Positions 34,039 through 45,730 of a DNA stretch of 64,000 bases are shown piece by piece (position 1 is the first letter of the stretch; each line of letters opens with the position of its first letter). The notes beneath the pieces are model-generated. The model searched no databases, was not told where the DNA came from, and was given only the letters and a program-made list of their open reading frames with translations. Source of the stretch: Ligula intestinalis (Eukaryota > Platyhelminthes > Cestoda > Diphyllobothriidea > Diphyllobothriidae); NCBI GenBank assembly GCA_036362985.1, contig JAYGXS010000001.1:77372947-77436946 (forward strand), read 5' to 3'. A program made the translations under genes and the position numbers.

Positions 34039-34513
34039 TTTAGTGGGTTGATGCTTCGTCTGAAGTAGCCCTATCAGCCACTCGGAACCCAAGATCTGAC
34101 GGTCAGCGCCTTTGCCCTGCGCGTCTAATGCCGCCTGCGGGCAGATGCTAAGTCCCGGCACCCTCTGTCCGTTGTCGCTCAATGATCTAAGCCATCTAAT
34201 GACACACACGGCTTAATCTCACCAAGGCAACCAATCACCATCAGTCTACCGAGACAAAGCGAGTATTCGGTGGCCGCTCGCGATGACTGCGGTTAGAGGA
34301 CACATGGAATTGCACCTCGCGCGTGAAGGTCGCAGCGATGCCGGCCTTACGGTCGGACGCCTTGCAAGGCTTACTGACAACTTTCCCCTTGACTCTTCTG
34401 TAAACAATATACAGTTCCGACTACTCTGCCTTCCCAAGACTTCTCCTAACTCCTAAGGAACCAGAGTTTGGAAGATTGTAGGTGTTAGGGTTAACCGTCT
34501 TAGCCTTAACATG
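34039..34513 (+). repeat. Probable solo LTR, subfamily B
   Basis: The 3' part is clear: GTAAACAATATACAG, then CTCCTAAGGAACC.GAG.TTGGAAGATTGTAGGTGTTAGGGTTAACCGTCTTAGCCTTAAC to 34513. The 5' start is weak. TTTAGTGGG at 34039 is the best match to TGTAGTGGG and would give 475 bp, in line with relatives. Confidence 0.6.
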
Positions 34514-34706
34514 CCTATACGTCTTCTCGCTAGAACACATCATCAGAGACAGTAGCACACAAGGCACAATGTGTGCACTATTTATAGTCCATAGTGGCCA
34601 CGTGACCACATGCCTACTACAATTAACATCTCTCGTGATCACCGCTTAGAGTCGTAATTAATGCGATTCTGGCTTCACAGTCCGCATCTGAGTAGCTAAT
34701 CGCCAT

Positions 34707-35161
34707 TGTAGTGGCCTTGTTGCAGCCACTTGCAGCCCAAGACCAATCGCTGACGCATGGTGCCTTTAGCCTGCCTGCGCGCCCACTGCTAGGCTAGGCG
34801 CTAACTGTCCTTGACCGACGCGCACATACTCCTCAGCGCGAATACGCGCTCAGGCTAGCCAGCGTTAGCCAACCTCAAGGTCGTGCGCACGCGCTAGTCT
34901 AGACATCAGCAGCCCCATTGGCCCCCGGGACAAAGCATTCGGCGGCAGTTCCTGATGCTCTAGTCACTCCGGAATTTACACCCTAGCAGCCGGACTGCGG
35001 TCATCCGCGTGTCAACACTCTTTCTATCTATTCTCCGTCCTGTGTACACGATAAACTCGTCCTTTTACTCTGGCCTTCCCAAGACTTCTCCTATCGCCTA
35101 AGGAACCGGGCCTCGAAATTATAGGTGTTAAGGCCATAACCGTCGTAGCCTTAACTCCTAT
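34707..35161 (+). repeat. Solo LTR, subfamily B, with a 4-5 bp target duplication
   Basis: It runs from TGTAGTGGCCTTGTTGC to GCCTTAACTCCTAT (455 bp). It is flanked by GCCAT (34702-34706) and ACCAT (35162-35166). The sequence on either side (CACATGC...CCGCTTAGAG and TCATCCGTGCTGGATGTTAG) resembles an uninterrupted stretch at about 38125-38285, which serves as a paralogous empty site. Confidence 0.75.
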
Positions 35162-36100
35162 ACCATGATTTTATCATCCGTGCTGGATGTTAGCGTGGAA
35201 ATTACGCGGCTACTTTCTGTATTATTTTTTATTTTGCTATGACGTTTTTTATTGTAACGCGACATGTATACCTACCGTACTGTCTTGTGTATGCTTATAA
35301 ATCAGCCGATTGACTGTTTAGTTGCCCACATGGGTGCTGAGGCCAGCAGTTGAACGCTACCAAACATCTTGCCTCAAACAAGCATATCTCGGGATGCTCG
35401 TTTCTATGAAGTTTAAAACCGCCAGCCGTTATTCGTGTGCTAATTTTTTTTCAGAGAAGGGGGAGCACACAGTGATTCAAAACAGCTGATATTTGTAGAA
35501 CGAATGTTGCTCTTATTAACTTCCGATGGAATTTATGCACGAAGTTAGAGTAAATTCTTCGGAACAAACCTTTTCAGGATACTTTCGAGCGTTAATATAA
35601 ACTGGTACGAAGCAGTTTCATACAATTTCCATCCATCTGACGACGACTTGGTGTGCCAGGGTCGAAAATTTACACAATAAACCACTGTTTCCCAAAGAAC
35701 TCCTACCGAATTATACTTCTTGGAATGCAGATATTCCAGTTAATATAAACATTTTGACTGAAATCCATTCGCTACTGCGGCATACTCACGCAGTATTCGC
35801 AATCCACTGACAGCTGATTAGTAAAATACAAATACATTATCATTTACTATACTGACAGCCCAGGTACTCGCGAAAAGCCCAGATAGGCGTGTCCCACTGA
35901 GCTTTTACCGTTGCACGATGTAGCTGCTATATGAACGAAGTTTTCATCCAGCATCGGCACAAATTATCCTATTGATTAGCAGCCTGTGGAAACCAATTAT
36001 GCCTAGCTTCAGTTCCTCTTAACAAGGTGTGAATATTGGCCGGCCTGCCCTCATATTTTTCTGGAAAACGAAATCATGACTCGTATCTACTACTGCTCTC
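35162..36100. other. No recognisable gene
   Basis: No motif-bearing frame is seen. The first 60 bp belong to the dispersed repeat that the solo LTR interrupts. Confidence 0.45.
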
Positions 36101-36106
36101 TGTTTA

Positions 36107-36151
36107 TGTCTCTGATGAAAAATCCGCGACGGATTTCGAAACGTCAGGTGA
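36107..36151 (+). ncRNA. Candidate hammerhead-like ribozyme in a Penelope-type tail
   Basis: CTGATGA (36112-36118) is followed by the stem AAATCC/GGATTT (36120-36125 with 36131-36136, loop GCGAC), then CGAAAC (36137-36142) and GTC. These are the order and spacing of a hammerhead core: CUGANGA, helix II, GAAA, a minimal helix III (ACGU), and C at the cleavage site 36145. Helix I is short, about 5 bp including wobble pairs. The pair next to the core is A-C instead of the usual G-C. PLEs are known to carry hammerheads with minimal helix III. The CGAAACGTCAG string recurs in other PLE tails here. Confidence 0.5.
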
Positions 36152-37019
36152 TTAAAAGTATTTTCCCGGCGATCAAGTCGCTTCTTCTCAATGCATTATT
36201 GATAGCGAATAGTGAACTTTTTAAAGGTAGACCACTTTTCCTGATGGGAATAATTGCATCTTGCTCCCGACAGCAGTTTCCAAGTGCACTGACAAACTAG
36301 AGGCTTTCGTTTAGTTCGCTTTTTGAAAAATTGGACGTACGCGCTGCTCCTCATAATTTCATAGGCATAGTGGATGTCGATAATTAGAAGAAATTAAAAT
36401 TTGCTTGCAAAGTACATCTAGATGGCAGGTACTGGCGTGCAAAAATGAATTACCGAATTAAGATAACGCCAAAATAACGTGGTCTGCTACTTATTCTTCG
36501 TAGACCCCATCTTAGTTTCCGGTTAAACCTACCAAAGGGCTCCACCAAGAGTTCCTTATAAGCAACACTGGAGTTTACTCTAACATAATGAACTAAATTA
36601 AAAATTAAATGAAACGAAACGAAAACTAATAAAAGTAGATACTTAACTAAAAAACGCACAGGTGCCGGTCCCCTTTCCACTTGCAGAGGTAGACGACGGT
36701 CATGTTGGCACATTAATTTTAGTTGTGCACCTCACATACCCCTAGTTCCAGCATTTTTTCCTACAGAAACGATGGCACTGCCCCTATTGACAATAGTTGT
36801 CGCTTGTACGCTAATTGCTCCATGGCCGGCGTGATCTCGATGGTCGTGACCTGTCGAACTTTCATTACCCGTGCTGGATTTGGGTGTGATAATGGATCGA
36901 TCACCTGTCTCTGCGGCACTGGCGTTAGAAGACAGGTTCGCCTCTGCGCTCCCTGAGTGGTGCACTGCTCTGGCCAAATTGACCCAGTGGTGCACCTAAT
37001 AATAATACTATTACAGCAG
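36152..37019. other. No recognisable gene
   Basis: Short open frames only. A stretch at 36740-36780 (CCAGCATTTTTTCCTACAGAAACGATGG) resembles 32552-32578 and may be a scrap of an unclassified repeat. Confidence 0.4.
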
Positions 37020-37725
37020 AACCTCGGTTAACGAGTTCAAACAGTTTCAGCACCGAGCTTTTCATGTGAAGCACTTTACTTGCGAAGCATAGCCAATCAA
37101 AGTGCATTAGTTTATCGAGGGCTAGTTGCTGTCGCAACACCAGAAGGATCCCCGAATCACAAGTCAAGGAAGAGTGAAAGAATTCGGACAACTTAACTGC
37201 TCAAAAAGCTTTACAGTAGCTGCTGCAAACGGTGCGTACAAAAGCCAGTCGAGTTGGTGTGAGTGTGTCTATGCGCGCGGTTTTAGCCAAATCTGTCCAG
37301 TCCTCAACCAATCAGGTTGCAGGTATTGGCATCAGAGCTCGCGAGGAATCGATTAGCTGCAGGCGAAGGCACGTCGACAGCTAGGGGTGCAAAAGTACAA
37401 GAGCGCACAGACGTAAGAGGATGACTTAGCGCCGGGCGCGTGCGTAGTCAAAGGTTTTGGAGGATGAGAAGGAGGCGAATATGCGCAGCACTACCGAATT
37501 CAGGCTGCTACAAGTTCATTGATTGGCTGCCGGTGACCGAGGACTCACGCCTTGAGAACAAGACTCAATGGCGGACACAGTCACACGCAGGCACTGACAG
37601 TTCCTTAACTGAATGAAAGATCGTCAACCGAAACAATTTTTCTGCTAAATGTTGGCTCGTTACCTGAAATGCTCGTAGATGGGGCTGTTCATCACCAGAG
37701 GCTCCACTGTATTAATTGTAAAAGG
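37020..37725 (+). repeat. Unclassified dispersed repeat, copy 1
   Basis: Direct, diverged similarity to 43760-44365. Shared stretches include CAGCACCGAGCT, a GATTGGC(T/C)GC..GGTGAC..A block, GCGGACAC, and CTCGTAGATGGGGCTGTTC(A/G)TCACC near the 3' end. No coding capacity or terminal structure was recognised. Confidence 0.55.
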
Positions 37726-37766
37726 CTAGCGCTTATAACATAATAATACTGCGAAGGTTATTCTAC

Positions 37767-37892
37767 TCAGAAGACGAAGATGCGATCACTGGACCATGAG
37801 TTTTATTTGCCTGACGTTTCGGATTCCCTCGGGAATCCGAAACGTCAGGCAAATAAAACTCATGGTCCAGTGATCGCATCTTCGGCTTCTGA
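37767..37892. repeat. 62-bp near-perfect inverted repeat beside the assembly gap
   Basis: The arms 37767-37828 and 37831-37892 are reverse complements with one mismatch, separated by TC. The right arm carries GGGAATCCGAAACGTCAGGC, the 3' half of a PLE hammerhead-like motif. The 5' half (CTGATGA) is absent because the left arm is its mirror. Its position 25 bp from a 100-N gap makes an assembly fold-back possible. Confidence 0.85.
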
Positions 37893-37916
37893 ACTGCTTC
37901 CTGGGACTCGAATATT

Positions 37917-38016
37917 NNNNNNNNNNNNNNNNNNNNNNNNNNNNNNNNNNNNNNNNNNNNNNNNNNNNNNNNNNNNNNNNNNNNNNNNNNNNNNNNNNNN
38001 NNNNNNNNNNNNNNNN
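37917..38016. other. Assembly gap (100 N)
   Basis: Exactly 100 ambiguous bases, the usual placeholder for a scaffold gap of unknown size. Confidence 0.99.
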
Positions 38017-38124
38017 CTAAGGACGCTAGGCGTAGCCACCACCCACACTAGATCCATGATGCGGCCTGCCACGGCCTGCATGTTGGATCCCTAACTGGAC
38101 ACCCCATACCCCTATAGGACCTAG

Positions 38125-38289
38125 CAACCGTGCGACCACATGCGGGCTCTAATTAGGAGCGCTCGCGATCGCCGCTGCGAGTGTTATTGATACCATGCTG
38201 ACTTGGCTGTTGGCGTCTGAATTATTACTGGCCGCGAGCTCATCATCCATGTTGGGTGTTGACGCGATAATTACGCAGCCATTTGGCTC
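38125..38289 (+). repeat. Dispersed repeat, uninterrupted relative of the 34.6/35.2-kb flanks
   Basis: GACCACATGC, a GCTCGCGATCGCCGCT.GAGTGTT block and TCATCCATGTTGGGTGTTGACGCG..ATTACGC(A/G) match the two sides of the solo LTR at 34707-35161. The repeat type is unknown. Confidence 0.5.
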
Positions 38290-39370
38290 ACTGTCATTGG
38301 AAGCATTGGTCACCCACACCCTCATTGCGCTTGCTGCTGGACTGCGGGCTTGACAACCATGACACCAGGAGTTCGCGTCGCACGCGATTGTGACCTCTTG
38401 CGAGAGCTTCGCCCTCGTGAAAATTGGAAATGTGGCCGGGACCCGTCGAATAAGCCGCTACCTTGGAACCAGCGTATTTCCACCGAATCACAGCTGTGTG
38501 CCCGGCCATTCGCATCCAGAATAACCCCTGTTTCTTCGAGGGAGTTGTATCGCAAATCTTTGCGCGTACCGCAATGTATTAAGGCTACTAAGGTTTAACC
38601 CTAACGGCTGCGATTTTCCATGCTCAGTTCCTTAATAGATGAGAAAGTCTTGGAAAGCCAGAGTAGTAAGAACAATATATTGTTTACAGAATAGTTCATA
38701 GGAAGGTTGAGTCAGTCTGGCGTGCCTTCGGCCATGAGAGCCGTGTGAAAGAGCAGCGGCGGCGCGTCCGCCCCGCGAGGGGGCAGAATGCCAAGTAAGT
38801 CTGGCGTCAGTCATCCCGAGCGGCCACCGAATCCTCTTTCTGTCTCGCGGCCTTGATGGTGATTATTTGAACCGAACGCAGATAGACTCTGGCATGGGTG
38901 GTCGGTGTCTCGTGCACCAGTTTGCGTTTGGTCAAAGGCAGGCCGAAGAGCACATTCACGCAAAGTCCTATGCTCTGAGTGACCTTGTCTGTGGCGTCAA
39001 GAGTTAGGTGAATGTCGGGCAGAAGCTACCACTACAGTTGCTTTAGCTGCAACTGCGCCAGATCCAAGTAACGACACTAGACGTTTCCTTCCATGGCAGT
39101 GGGTCCTTCGGCCTCATGACCTGGCACCTGATGGTTGCTTCCGACCTGTGTATGACTTTAACTCCAAGTGGAGTGAGGAGGTGGCTGATGGCACCCGAGA
39201 CGTTCCTCATGTGTGGAAGAGCTCTCTGTACTGCAGTACTTGTGCCTTCACTACCCTTATTTGCGACTGTCTCTGATAATGCGTTCGAGTGTGAATCCAA
39301 AACTTCAGACCAATAATCTTCTTTCAGTGATCGCATCATCTTCTTCTGAACTGCTTCCTGGAACTCACCT
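38290..39370 (-). mobile_element. Penelope-like element 3' half (minus), interrupted by a solo LTR
   Basis: On the minus strand, 39339-39043 encodes the PLE region between RT and endonuclease (LPHMRNVSGAISHLL, LGVKVIHRSEATIR, VMRPKDPLPWKETSSVV) and stops just inside the GIY-YIG domain. The rest resumes at 38577 and runs to 38290 as GTRKDLR, then RMAGHTAVIRWKYA and LLVSW, the endonuclease C-terminus. Between them sits a minus-strand LTR (39036-38578). Frames are broken on both sides. Confidence 0.72.
38578..39036 (-). repeat. Solo LTR, subfamily B (minus), inside a Penelope GIY-YIG region
   Basis: Read on the minus strand it starts TGTAGTGGTAGCTTCTGCCCGACAT, similar to the LTR start at 30017. 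It ends with AATCGCAGCCGTTAGGGTT...GTAGCCTTAA. About 459 bp, close to the 455 bp of the solo LTR at 34707. No target duplication is clear. Confidence 0.72.
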
Positions 39371-41395
39371 TTTTGCTTCTATTTGGAAGTGGCCTAGTTT
39401 TATCACTCAAGCGTTAATCTAAAGAGACTTATCTACTCGAATAATACAACAGGTATTGTATTTAGCACCCTATCGTCGCCCACTTTACTCGCCAAAACTG
39501 CCCAAGTTAAACTGAAATTCAGGGGATACGATGAGGTAAGGCTACCTTATTCCGTGTTTTTAGTGCTCAGTCGTAATCTATGACGTTAAAATATGAATAG
39601 TGCCAATCTATTTGCTAGCATATCGAACATTGGTGACAGTTGGACAGGGGTGATAAAACACGGGAAGCATAAACATTTCCAATCCCACTGGTACTTGCTC
39701 TTAGTTATCTGTGGCTAAACCTCTAGCCATCTCCCGTGTGGTTCGAGGCCTACCAGAAGGGTCAATAGGATGTTATATCCGGTCATATTGCAATCTCTGG
39801 TTAACAATTGACCTTGCAATGTCGATCCAAAGACTGACAGTACACAGGAAACAATATTATAGAACGCATAACCGTATATTACGTTTACGTTTACCCTCTT
39901 AGCAGAAAACTCGGAATGAGCTAGAAAGAGTGTCTGATTTTTGAGTTATTTGCTTTCAGAGAAGTCAGTCTTGCCTTTTGCATTCACGTATATATAGGTA
40001 AGCAAGTTACTGCATAGCTCGGAGTCTGTGTCATGTTTCAGTGCTTGCTCTTTTGGGGAAAAAGATTCAGCTGATGTTGCAAGAGTTGCTGAAAGTAAAA
40101 TTTCCGATTCATTTCCGTGAACACTCAAAGTTCTCAGGTCGTTTTTTCTAAAAGATCATTTTTGTTAGAAGTTCTCACCAGTCGGCGTAAGCCGGCGCTG
40201 CAAGATGATATTATTTTAAACCGTCTACTGGTAAGACCCGGTTGAAGTGCGACAAGGCTAGCCGAAATTGGAACGTAACTTGCACTATTACCATAAATTT
40301 TTCGGTAAGCCGATTGAAGCAAACAACTGCATGAAATGGGGTACATCGCTCAAGCGTAAGCTGTTGACGTCAACCACTGAAATGGTAGTGCACGCTTCCA
40401 GAGGCGACTATAAATGCGCTTACTGGCCGAAATGTGACCATTTTAGCGACTACTAGTTGCAAGTCCTTTTGAATACCTACATTTTCCAACAATAGCGCAG
40501 GTTAGCCTAAAGCAAAACAGATCCCCGCAAAAATTTGTTACGCGAATGCACCAAAACGATATAGAAATGAGATATGAAGGTCGTTTTAGTACCTGCCGCA
40601 TACGATTTTTTTAATTAGCAAGAATTTTTTAAGAAATCGTGCTCTATCTCGAATATTACGCTGGGAAGATACGGAAGCCCCATCCAAAGTTGAAAATAAG
40701 TAAATGAAACAGAAGCATATAAGGAGATTCTGTTGAGTCCATGAGCACATTTTTTGGAAGTGTATCAACTCTAGAGACATTAATCAATTAAGTGCACTTG
40801 GAATTAAGTAAGGACTTACATGTGGTGATTCAAATAAACATACCATACCGTAACCTTCAGAAAAAAACCCTATTTTGTAGCTGTTCCAGAACGGAAACAA
40901 ACGGAAATCTTACTTAACGGCATTTGCGAAATTTGCAGTGGATCCATATGGAATGGGTTCTGCGTATATTCCCATGTCATTCTTGACGTGTAAACTAGTC
41001 AACATATGCTTTCGGTAATTCATCATGAGGTCACTAGAATTACTCGGAGAATCAGCATATGAACTACTGACAGGATTGTTTTTGTCCCAGGACGGGGTTT
41101 GGGGTTAGCCGCACTTTTCATCCTCATGCTGCCTGCTATCGGCGCGCTAAGGATGTTGGAGCCGGGGCAGGAGGTTGGACCTATGCTGCCAGTATGGCCA
41201 ATAATTACATAGGTTATACTACTGACTGCCTGATGGCAGGTTGTGATTATTATGTGATTACCTTGCAGTGGCTGATGGACTCCGGCCAAAGTATTCATAT
41301 GAAATGTAGGTCCACATCTGTAGATCCTTGACCGTACTGATCTTCTCCGAGTTATACATTAATTTCTAGGGAAATTAAGAAAACTGAAATAAAAA
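39371..41395. other. No recognisable gene
   Basis: Open frames up to 91 codons on either strand without known motifs. I recognise no repeat here. Confidence 0.45.
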
Positions 41396-41789
41396 AACTG
41401 GAGGTCAAGCGGCCAGCATCAGACACTGTCTCATCATTACATCTGCGAAGCAAACAGCAACTCAAGTGAACAGCAACGAGTGATCAGTCCGCCGGTTGAC
41501 GTGGGGGAGGCCAGTAAGCATATTGACCTACCTTCAACTACGCTGACCGCAGAGGGGACGAAGGTCACCCAAACCCACCAGCAGCCAACGTCCGGGAGAC
41601 CAAGTGTAGTCGCCAACGAACGGACAGGTCAAAGTTCGCACGTCCAGCATGGATATAATACGAGGCAGAGGGCAAGGCTGGCTAACTCAAGACCACCAGG
41701 CGTAGCATCTACAATACTCCGACGATGGAAGCGAGGAGGGTTCTGGAACGTCAGTTCAAATATAATTTGGTCCGTGAACCCACCCCCTC

Positions 41790-41852
<63 letters not shown>

Positions 41853-42000
41853 TTCTTCTTCTTCTTCTTCTTCTTCTTCTTCTTCTTCATCTTCCTCTTC
41901 TTTGGGAGACGATAAACGCGATAAGATTTCTGGACACCGAATCTTTGGCCATATAAATATCAGCAAGTACACAGCGATTGCTGGGTGGATGCATTGATGA
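41396..42000 (+). mobile_element. Penelope-like element C-terminal tail with a trinucleotide microsatellite
   Basis: AGACACTGTCTCATC...CAACGAGTGATCAGTCCGCCG matches the tail of the PLE at 52325-52400. The frame then reads RQRARLANSRPPGVA, and TTCTGGAACGTCAGTTCAAATATAATTTGGTCC is the shared 3' signature seen in other copies near 45.5 and 61.6 kb. Directly after it come about 100 bp of (TCA)n then (TTC)n (41790-41890). The copy lacks RT and GIY-YIG. Confidence 0.75.
41790..41890 (+). repeat. Compound (TCA)n(TTC)n microsatellite
   Basis: About 20 TCA units are followed by about 13 TTC units with a few interruptions. Open frames through it encode only poly-Ser, poly-His or poly-Asp/Glu and are not genes. 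Shorter trinucleotide runs occupy the same place in the PLE tails at 45460, 61385 and 61600. Confidence 0.95.
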
Positions 42001-43759
42001 GCCTTAGCCCTCACGGCTATGTCAAGCGGTGACAGAAGACCGGCGATATACGCTTCCCCGCTCTTGGCTAGTACCTGAGCCGCCAAGATGGTCAAGAATT
42101 ACTTCGATTAGAAGTAGGGTTTGAACGTTGCCTAAAGGTCAAAAGTGCAGTGTGTATTACTGCTATCAGGTGGGTTGGGACAATGTGCGATCACCACATG
42201 GAGTTGGCCAAGGAAGACAGACTACCTGTACGGACTTCTTCAAACAATAAAGCGTTGGATTCACTAACCAAATGGCCACTGCGTCGGCTTTCGCTAGCAC
42301 ATATTGGCGTAGGCTTTAAGAGCGAGTTGCTAGTACCGTTGGCTTCGAATTGCCAGTTCGTATCGATTCGATGTGTGCGATTGGGAAGTGAAATCTATAA
42401 TATTAGCATTTTCTTTTCGGTATTCATAGAAGATGCCCTCAAAACACCATTTGGAATGGCACAAATGAGGCATAGGTGATCGAGATGCATTTTATACAAT
42501 GATGGGTTGTATATATTCGTCAGCGGGGCGTGCCGACGATGCAATCAGGCAATGTGCTCAGGTTTGGATGGAGTTGCCGTATGACGCATTCATGGCGGTT
42601 TATCAACTCAATTCATTGGCTGACCAACTGAATAAATTCATGGCTCATTAACCTACAAGAGCCATCTAGTGGGGCTAACCGTACGGAGCATGGTCACCAG
42701 CTGAAGAAGAGAACTGATATATTCATGGGGACTTCCGTTTTAGAGTTAAAATGTGTGGGAAAAAACCACTTACTATAACATGGATATCCACCTCAAATAT
42801 CACCAATGATTAAAGATTCCTAAGGTAATGTGCAAAAGAAACCAAGGACAGCAATCGTGACCTTGAAACGTGCGTGGCTTGAAATAATAAAGCAAAGAAG
42901 ATCATGATTCGGAACCGCGGCTTGCCTGCACAGCATAGTAGTGTCCCGAATCCACAACCGACGCCATAGGCTTATGATGCGTTCAACATACGAACACTTC
43001 TTTGAGCTTCTGAGTTGTAGTAGCGGATGACAGTTTGCATATAGGCCCAGTCAAACCCTTTTTAAATATACAATGGAATACATATGATGTATATTGCATT
43101 TTTTCATAAGCTAGAGAGCTGGAGTGTAAAAATTAACCATGCGCTCGTCTATAAATAGTAGTATGTGAGTCGCGTTAACAGGCCAAAATATATAACCGTT
43201 AGTTATTGTTGCTACTTATCATGAAATGCGCGTTCAGCTACTAGAAAAGCATTGTGACTAAACATTAATGCTGCAAGCTGTTGAGTTGCGAAAATTAGCA
43301 AGCAAGGACTTAAAAGGCTTTCTGACAATTAGGCGTTTGCTTTCGCTAAATTCCCAAGATATCAGTACAGTTTTATGGTAACTTAGCTAAGTACCAGCAT
43401 ATGGAAAATAAAAGGAATCGAGTAATATTGACCTTTTTACACAAGGTGGATGCGGGTAAACTGGGAGATAATTAAATGCAGTGAATATCAATCTAGTCAG
43501 GTAATGACGGTTAGTGCGGCTGAGGAGAGGGCAAGGAAGAGGAATGCACTGAAAATTTCATAGTGTTATTAGGTTAACTGACATTTGGCTGCAGTAGATA
43601 GGGGATCTACCTGGGTTATTCTGAGCGCGAAAATCCGATTGGCGTAACGTGATTGCATCCGCTTCTACTGTGGCTGTTAGACGTTATCTCTGTTTGTTGA
43701 ACCAAACTAATCGATCGTAGGGCTTTGTTAGGGTCCAAAGCACACCCGAAATCAACAAT
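42001..43759. other. No recognisable gene
   Basis: Short open frames without motifs. No structure shared with the rest of the window was noted. Confidence 0.45.
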
Positions 43760-44365
43760 ATAGTGAAGCCTCCGTTCCAGCACCGAGCTCATCACATAAC
43801 ACGCTCGCCTTGTGAAACGAGTTGCCCCACTTCAAATGATTGAAATAAAACTAATCCATTCCACCACCGAGAATAACATTAGTATGCGTTTGCATTACTT
43901 TCACTTGTACTTTGCCTGTACATCACATTCATTCGCACCTTGTGCACTTTATATACGTTGAAAATTCTTGGATTTTCCGAATGAACGACGAGTAGCAACT
44001 TCACCTCGTAATCGTCACTTGCATTATCGTAGAGCACGAAAATACACCAATGTTTCATCGGTTTGTGACCAGGCAAAGATGTTTCCTCTTGCATGAGTTT
44101 TGGCACCAGACTCACGAGAACTCACAGATTATCAAACTTCATTAGGTCACTGATTGGCCGCAGGTGACTGATGACCCACACCCTGAGAGAAAGACTCACC
44201 GGCGGACACTAGCACACATACGCACTGGGGAATCGTTTTACTGAGCGCAAGCTCTTTAAACAAAGCAGATTTTCAGCTACTGACTCACTCGTTACATGAC
44301 GTTCTCGTAGATGGGGCTGTTCGTCACCCGAGACTCCAGTGCATAACCGTAATTTTTCGCACACG
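43760..44365 (+). repeat. Unclassified dispersed repeat, copy 2
   Basis: This is the diverged relative of 37020-37725, in the same orientation, with the shared CAGCACCGAGCT, GCGGACAC and CTCGTAGATGGGGCTGTTC blocks. Copy 1 is about 100 bp longer. No coding content. Confidence 0.55.
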
Positions 44366-45430
44366 CCTTCTGTAAAAGCATCCGCGTGACTAGGACCACG
44401 ATCAAAAGTTCAACGAGAAAAGATTTATAAGCTTTTTGCAACTGCGTGGCCGACATAAGTAAATATCCTCTTCTAGTGCGGGGTATTCATCGTTCCATGT
44501 TTCCTGACGTTACTTCTGGTTAATATTTGCATAGGAATAAATCGTAGGGCCACCCAATAGTAAATTGAGTTGCTCGTATAGTGTTCTTGAGCCATAGGCT
44601 TGTTCGGGTAAGTAGTGGTAGTTGTTCTTGTAGTTTTATTGTTTTATTGCTTCCTCTGCTAACCAATAGGAGCTTCTATTGGTCTTTTCTGTTCTTTTCG
44701 CAAAGCTTTTTGCCTACGATTTAGTCACATAAAACAGTTAAAAACAGCTTTACTTGATTTTCTACTATATGCTGACCAAGCACTGAATACGCATCAACTG
44801 CTCATTAATCAAACATTTAATCTTAAACCACGAAATCCGTCAGACCCTTGGACTGGGAAACTCTGCCAATGGACGGCCCTAGGATTTTTATTTTTTTCTG
44901 CTTACTTATGGAGCCGTAATTCAAGCACTTGTAGCCCTAGAATGGAGGCACTAGTTTCTCTCGCCTATTTTGAATAGTGTATTGAATCCATTTCGGACAT
45001 AATCTATAACATAGCGCTGTTTGCACGTAGTTTCACTGATGAGCAGGTGACAGCTTGGTTCTCGACCATGTAAGGATATATAAACTGGTTAATTCACTTC
45101 GGGGTCAACGTAGACATGTCTTCCTCAGGGCACTCTAGTTATTATTTTTGAAACGCTGGGCGCATGTTCTCGTCTGACTTAGAACTTACCCGAATTTCTT
45201 CCGCATCCATTCTGTACAGAACACCGCACTCTGTCAACTGGCACCCAGCTTACTTCGATTCTATTTTGGACCCAGCCCGAAGGTCATCTGTTCGTAGATG
45301 AGGCGATCGCGCCGAGAACACTAGTTAGTATTTATATATTTAAGGTTACGCGTGGAGAGTTTAGTGGCCTCATTAATCTACAATTGCAAATATACATGTA
45401 AGTATTATGCGTTAAGATTCGGAGTCCAGA
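44366..45430. other. No recognisable gene
   Basis: A/T-rich stretch with no long frame and no repeat I recognise. Confidence 0.45.
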
Positions 45431-45730
45431 TATTTCATTGCATTCATCATCTCCCAAAGAAGAAGAATCAGAAGAGGGAGCGGGTTCGTGGACCGAATTA
45501 TATTTCAATTGACGTTTCAGCTTCTAGCATCCATTTTTACAGTATTGCTGCGTCTGGTGGTTTTGAGTTAGTCAGTCTTGCCGTCTGCCTTGCATTATAC
45601 CCGTACAGGACGTACAAACCCTGACCTGTCCGTTTTTCGCTGACTACATTGGATTTCCTGGAGGTTGGTCGTTCGTGGGCTTACGTGACCTTTGTCGCCT
45701 TTGGAGTCAGCATAGGTGTAGGCAAGTTAG

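Noticed and set aside
41023..41298. 91-codon minus-strand frame as a possible gene
   Set aside because: No recognisable motif, no splice-compatible neighbours, and typical of chance frames in this base composition.
41480..42095. Open frames of 90-158 codons on both strands
   Set aside because: They run through the (TCA)n(TTC)n microsatellite and encode homopolymers of Ser, His, Leu or Asp/Glu. Only the Penelope tail before it is meaningful.
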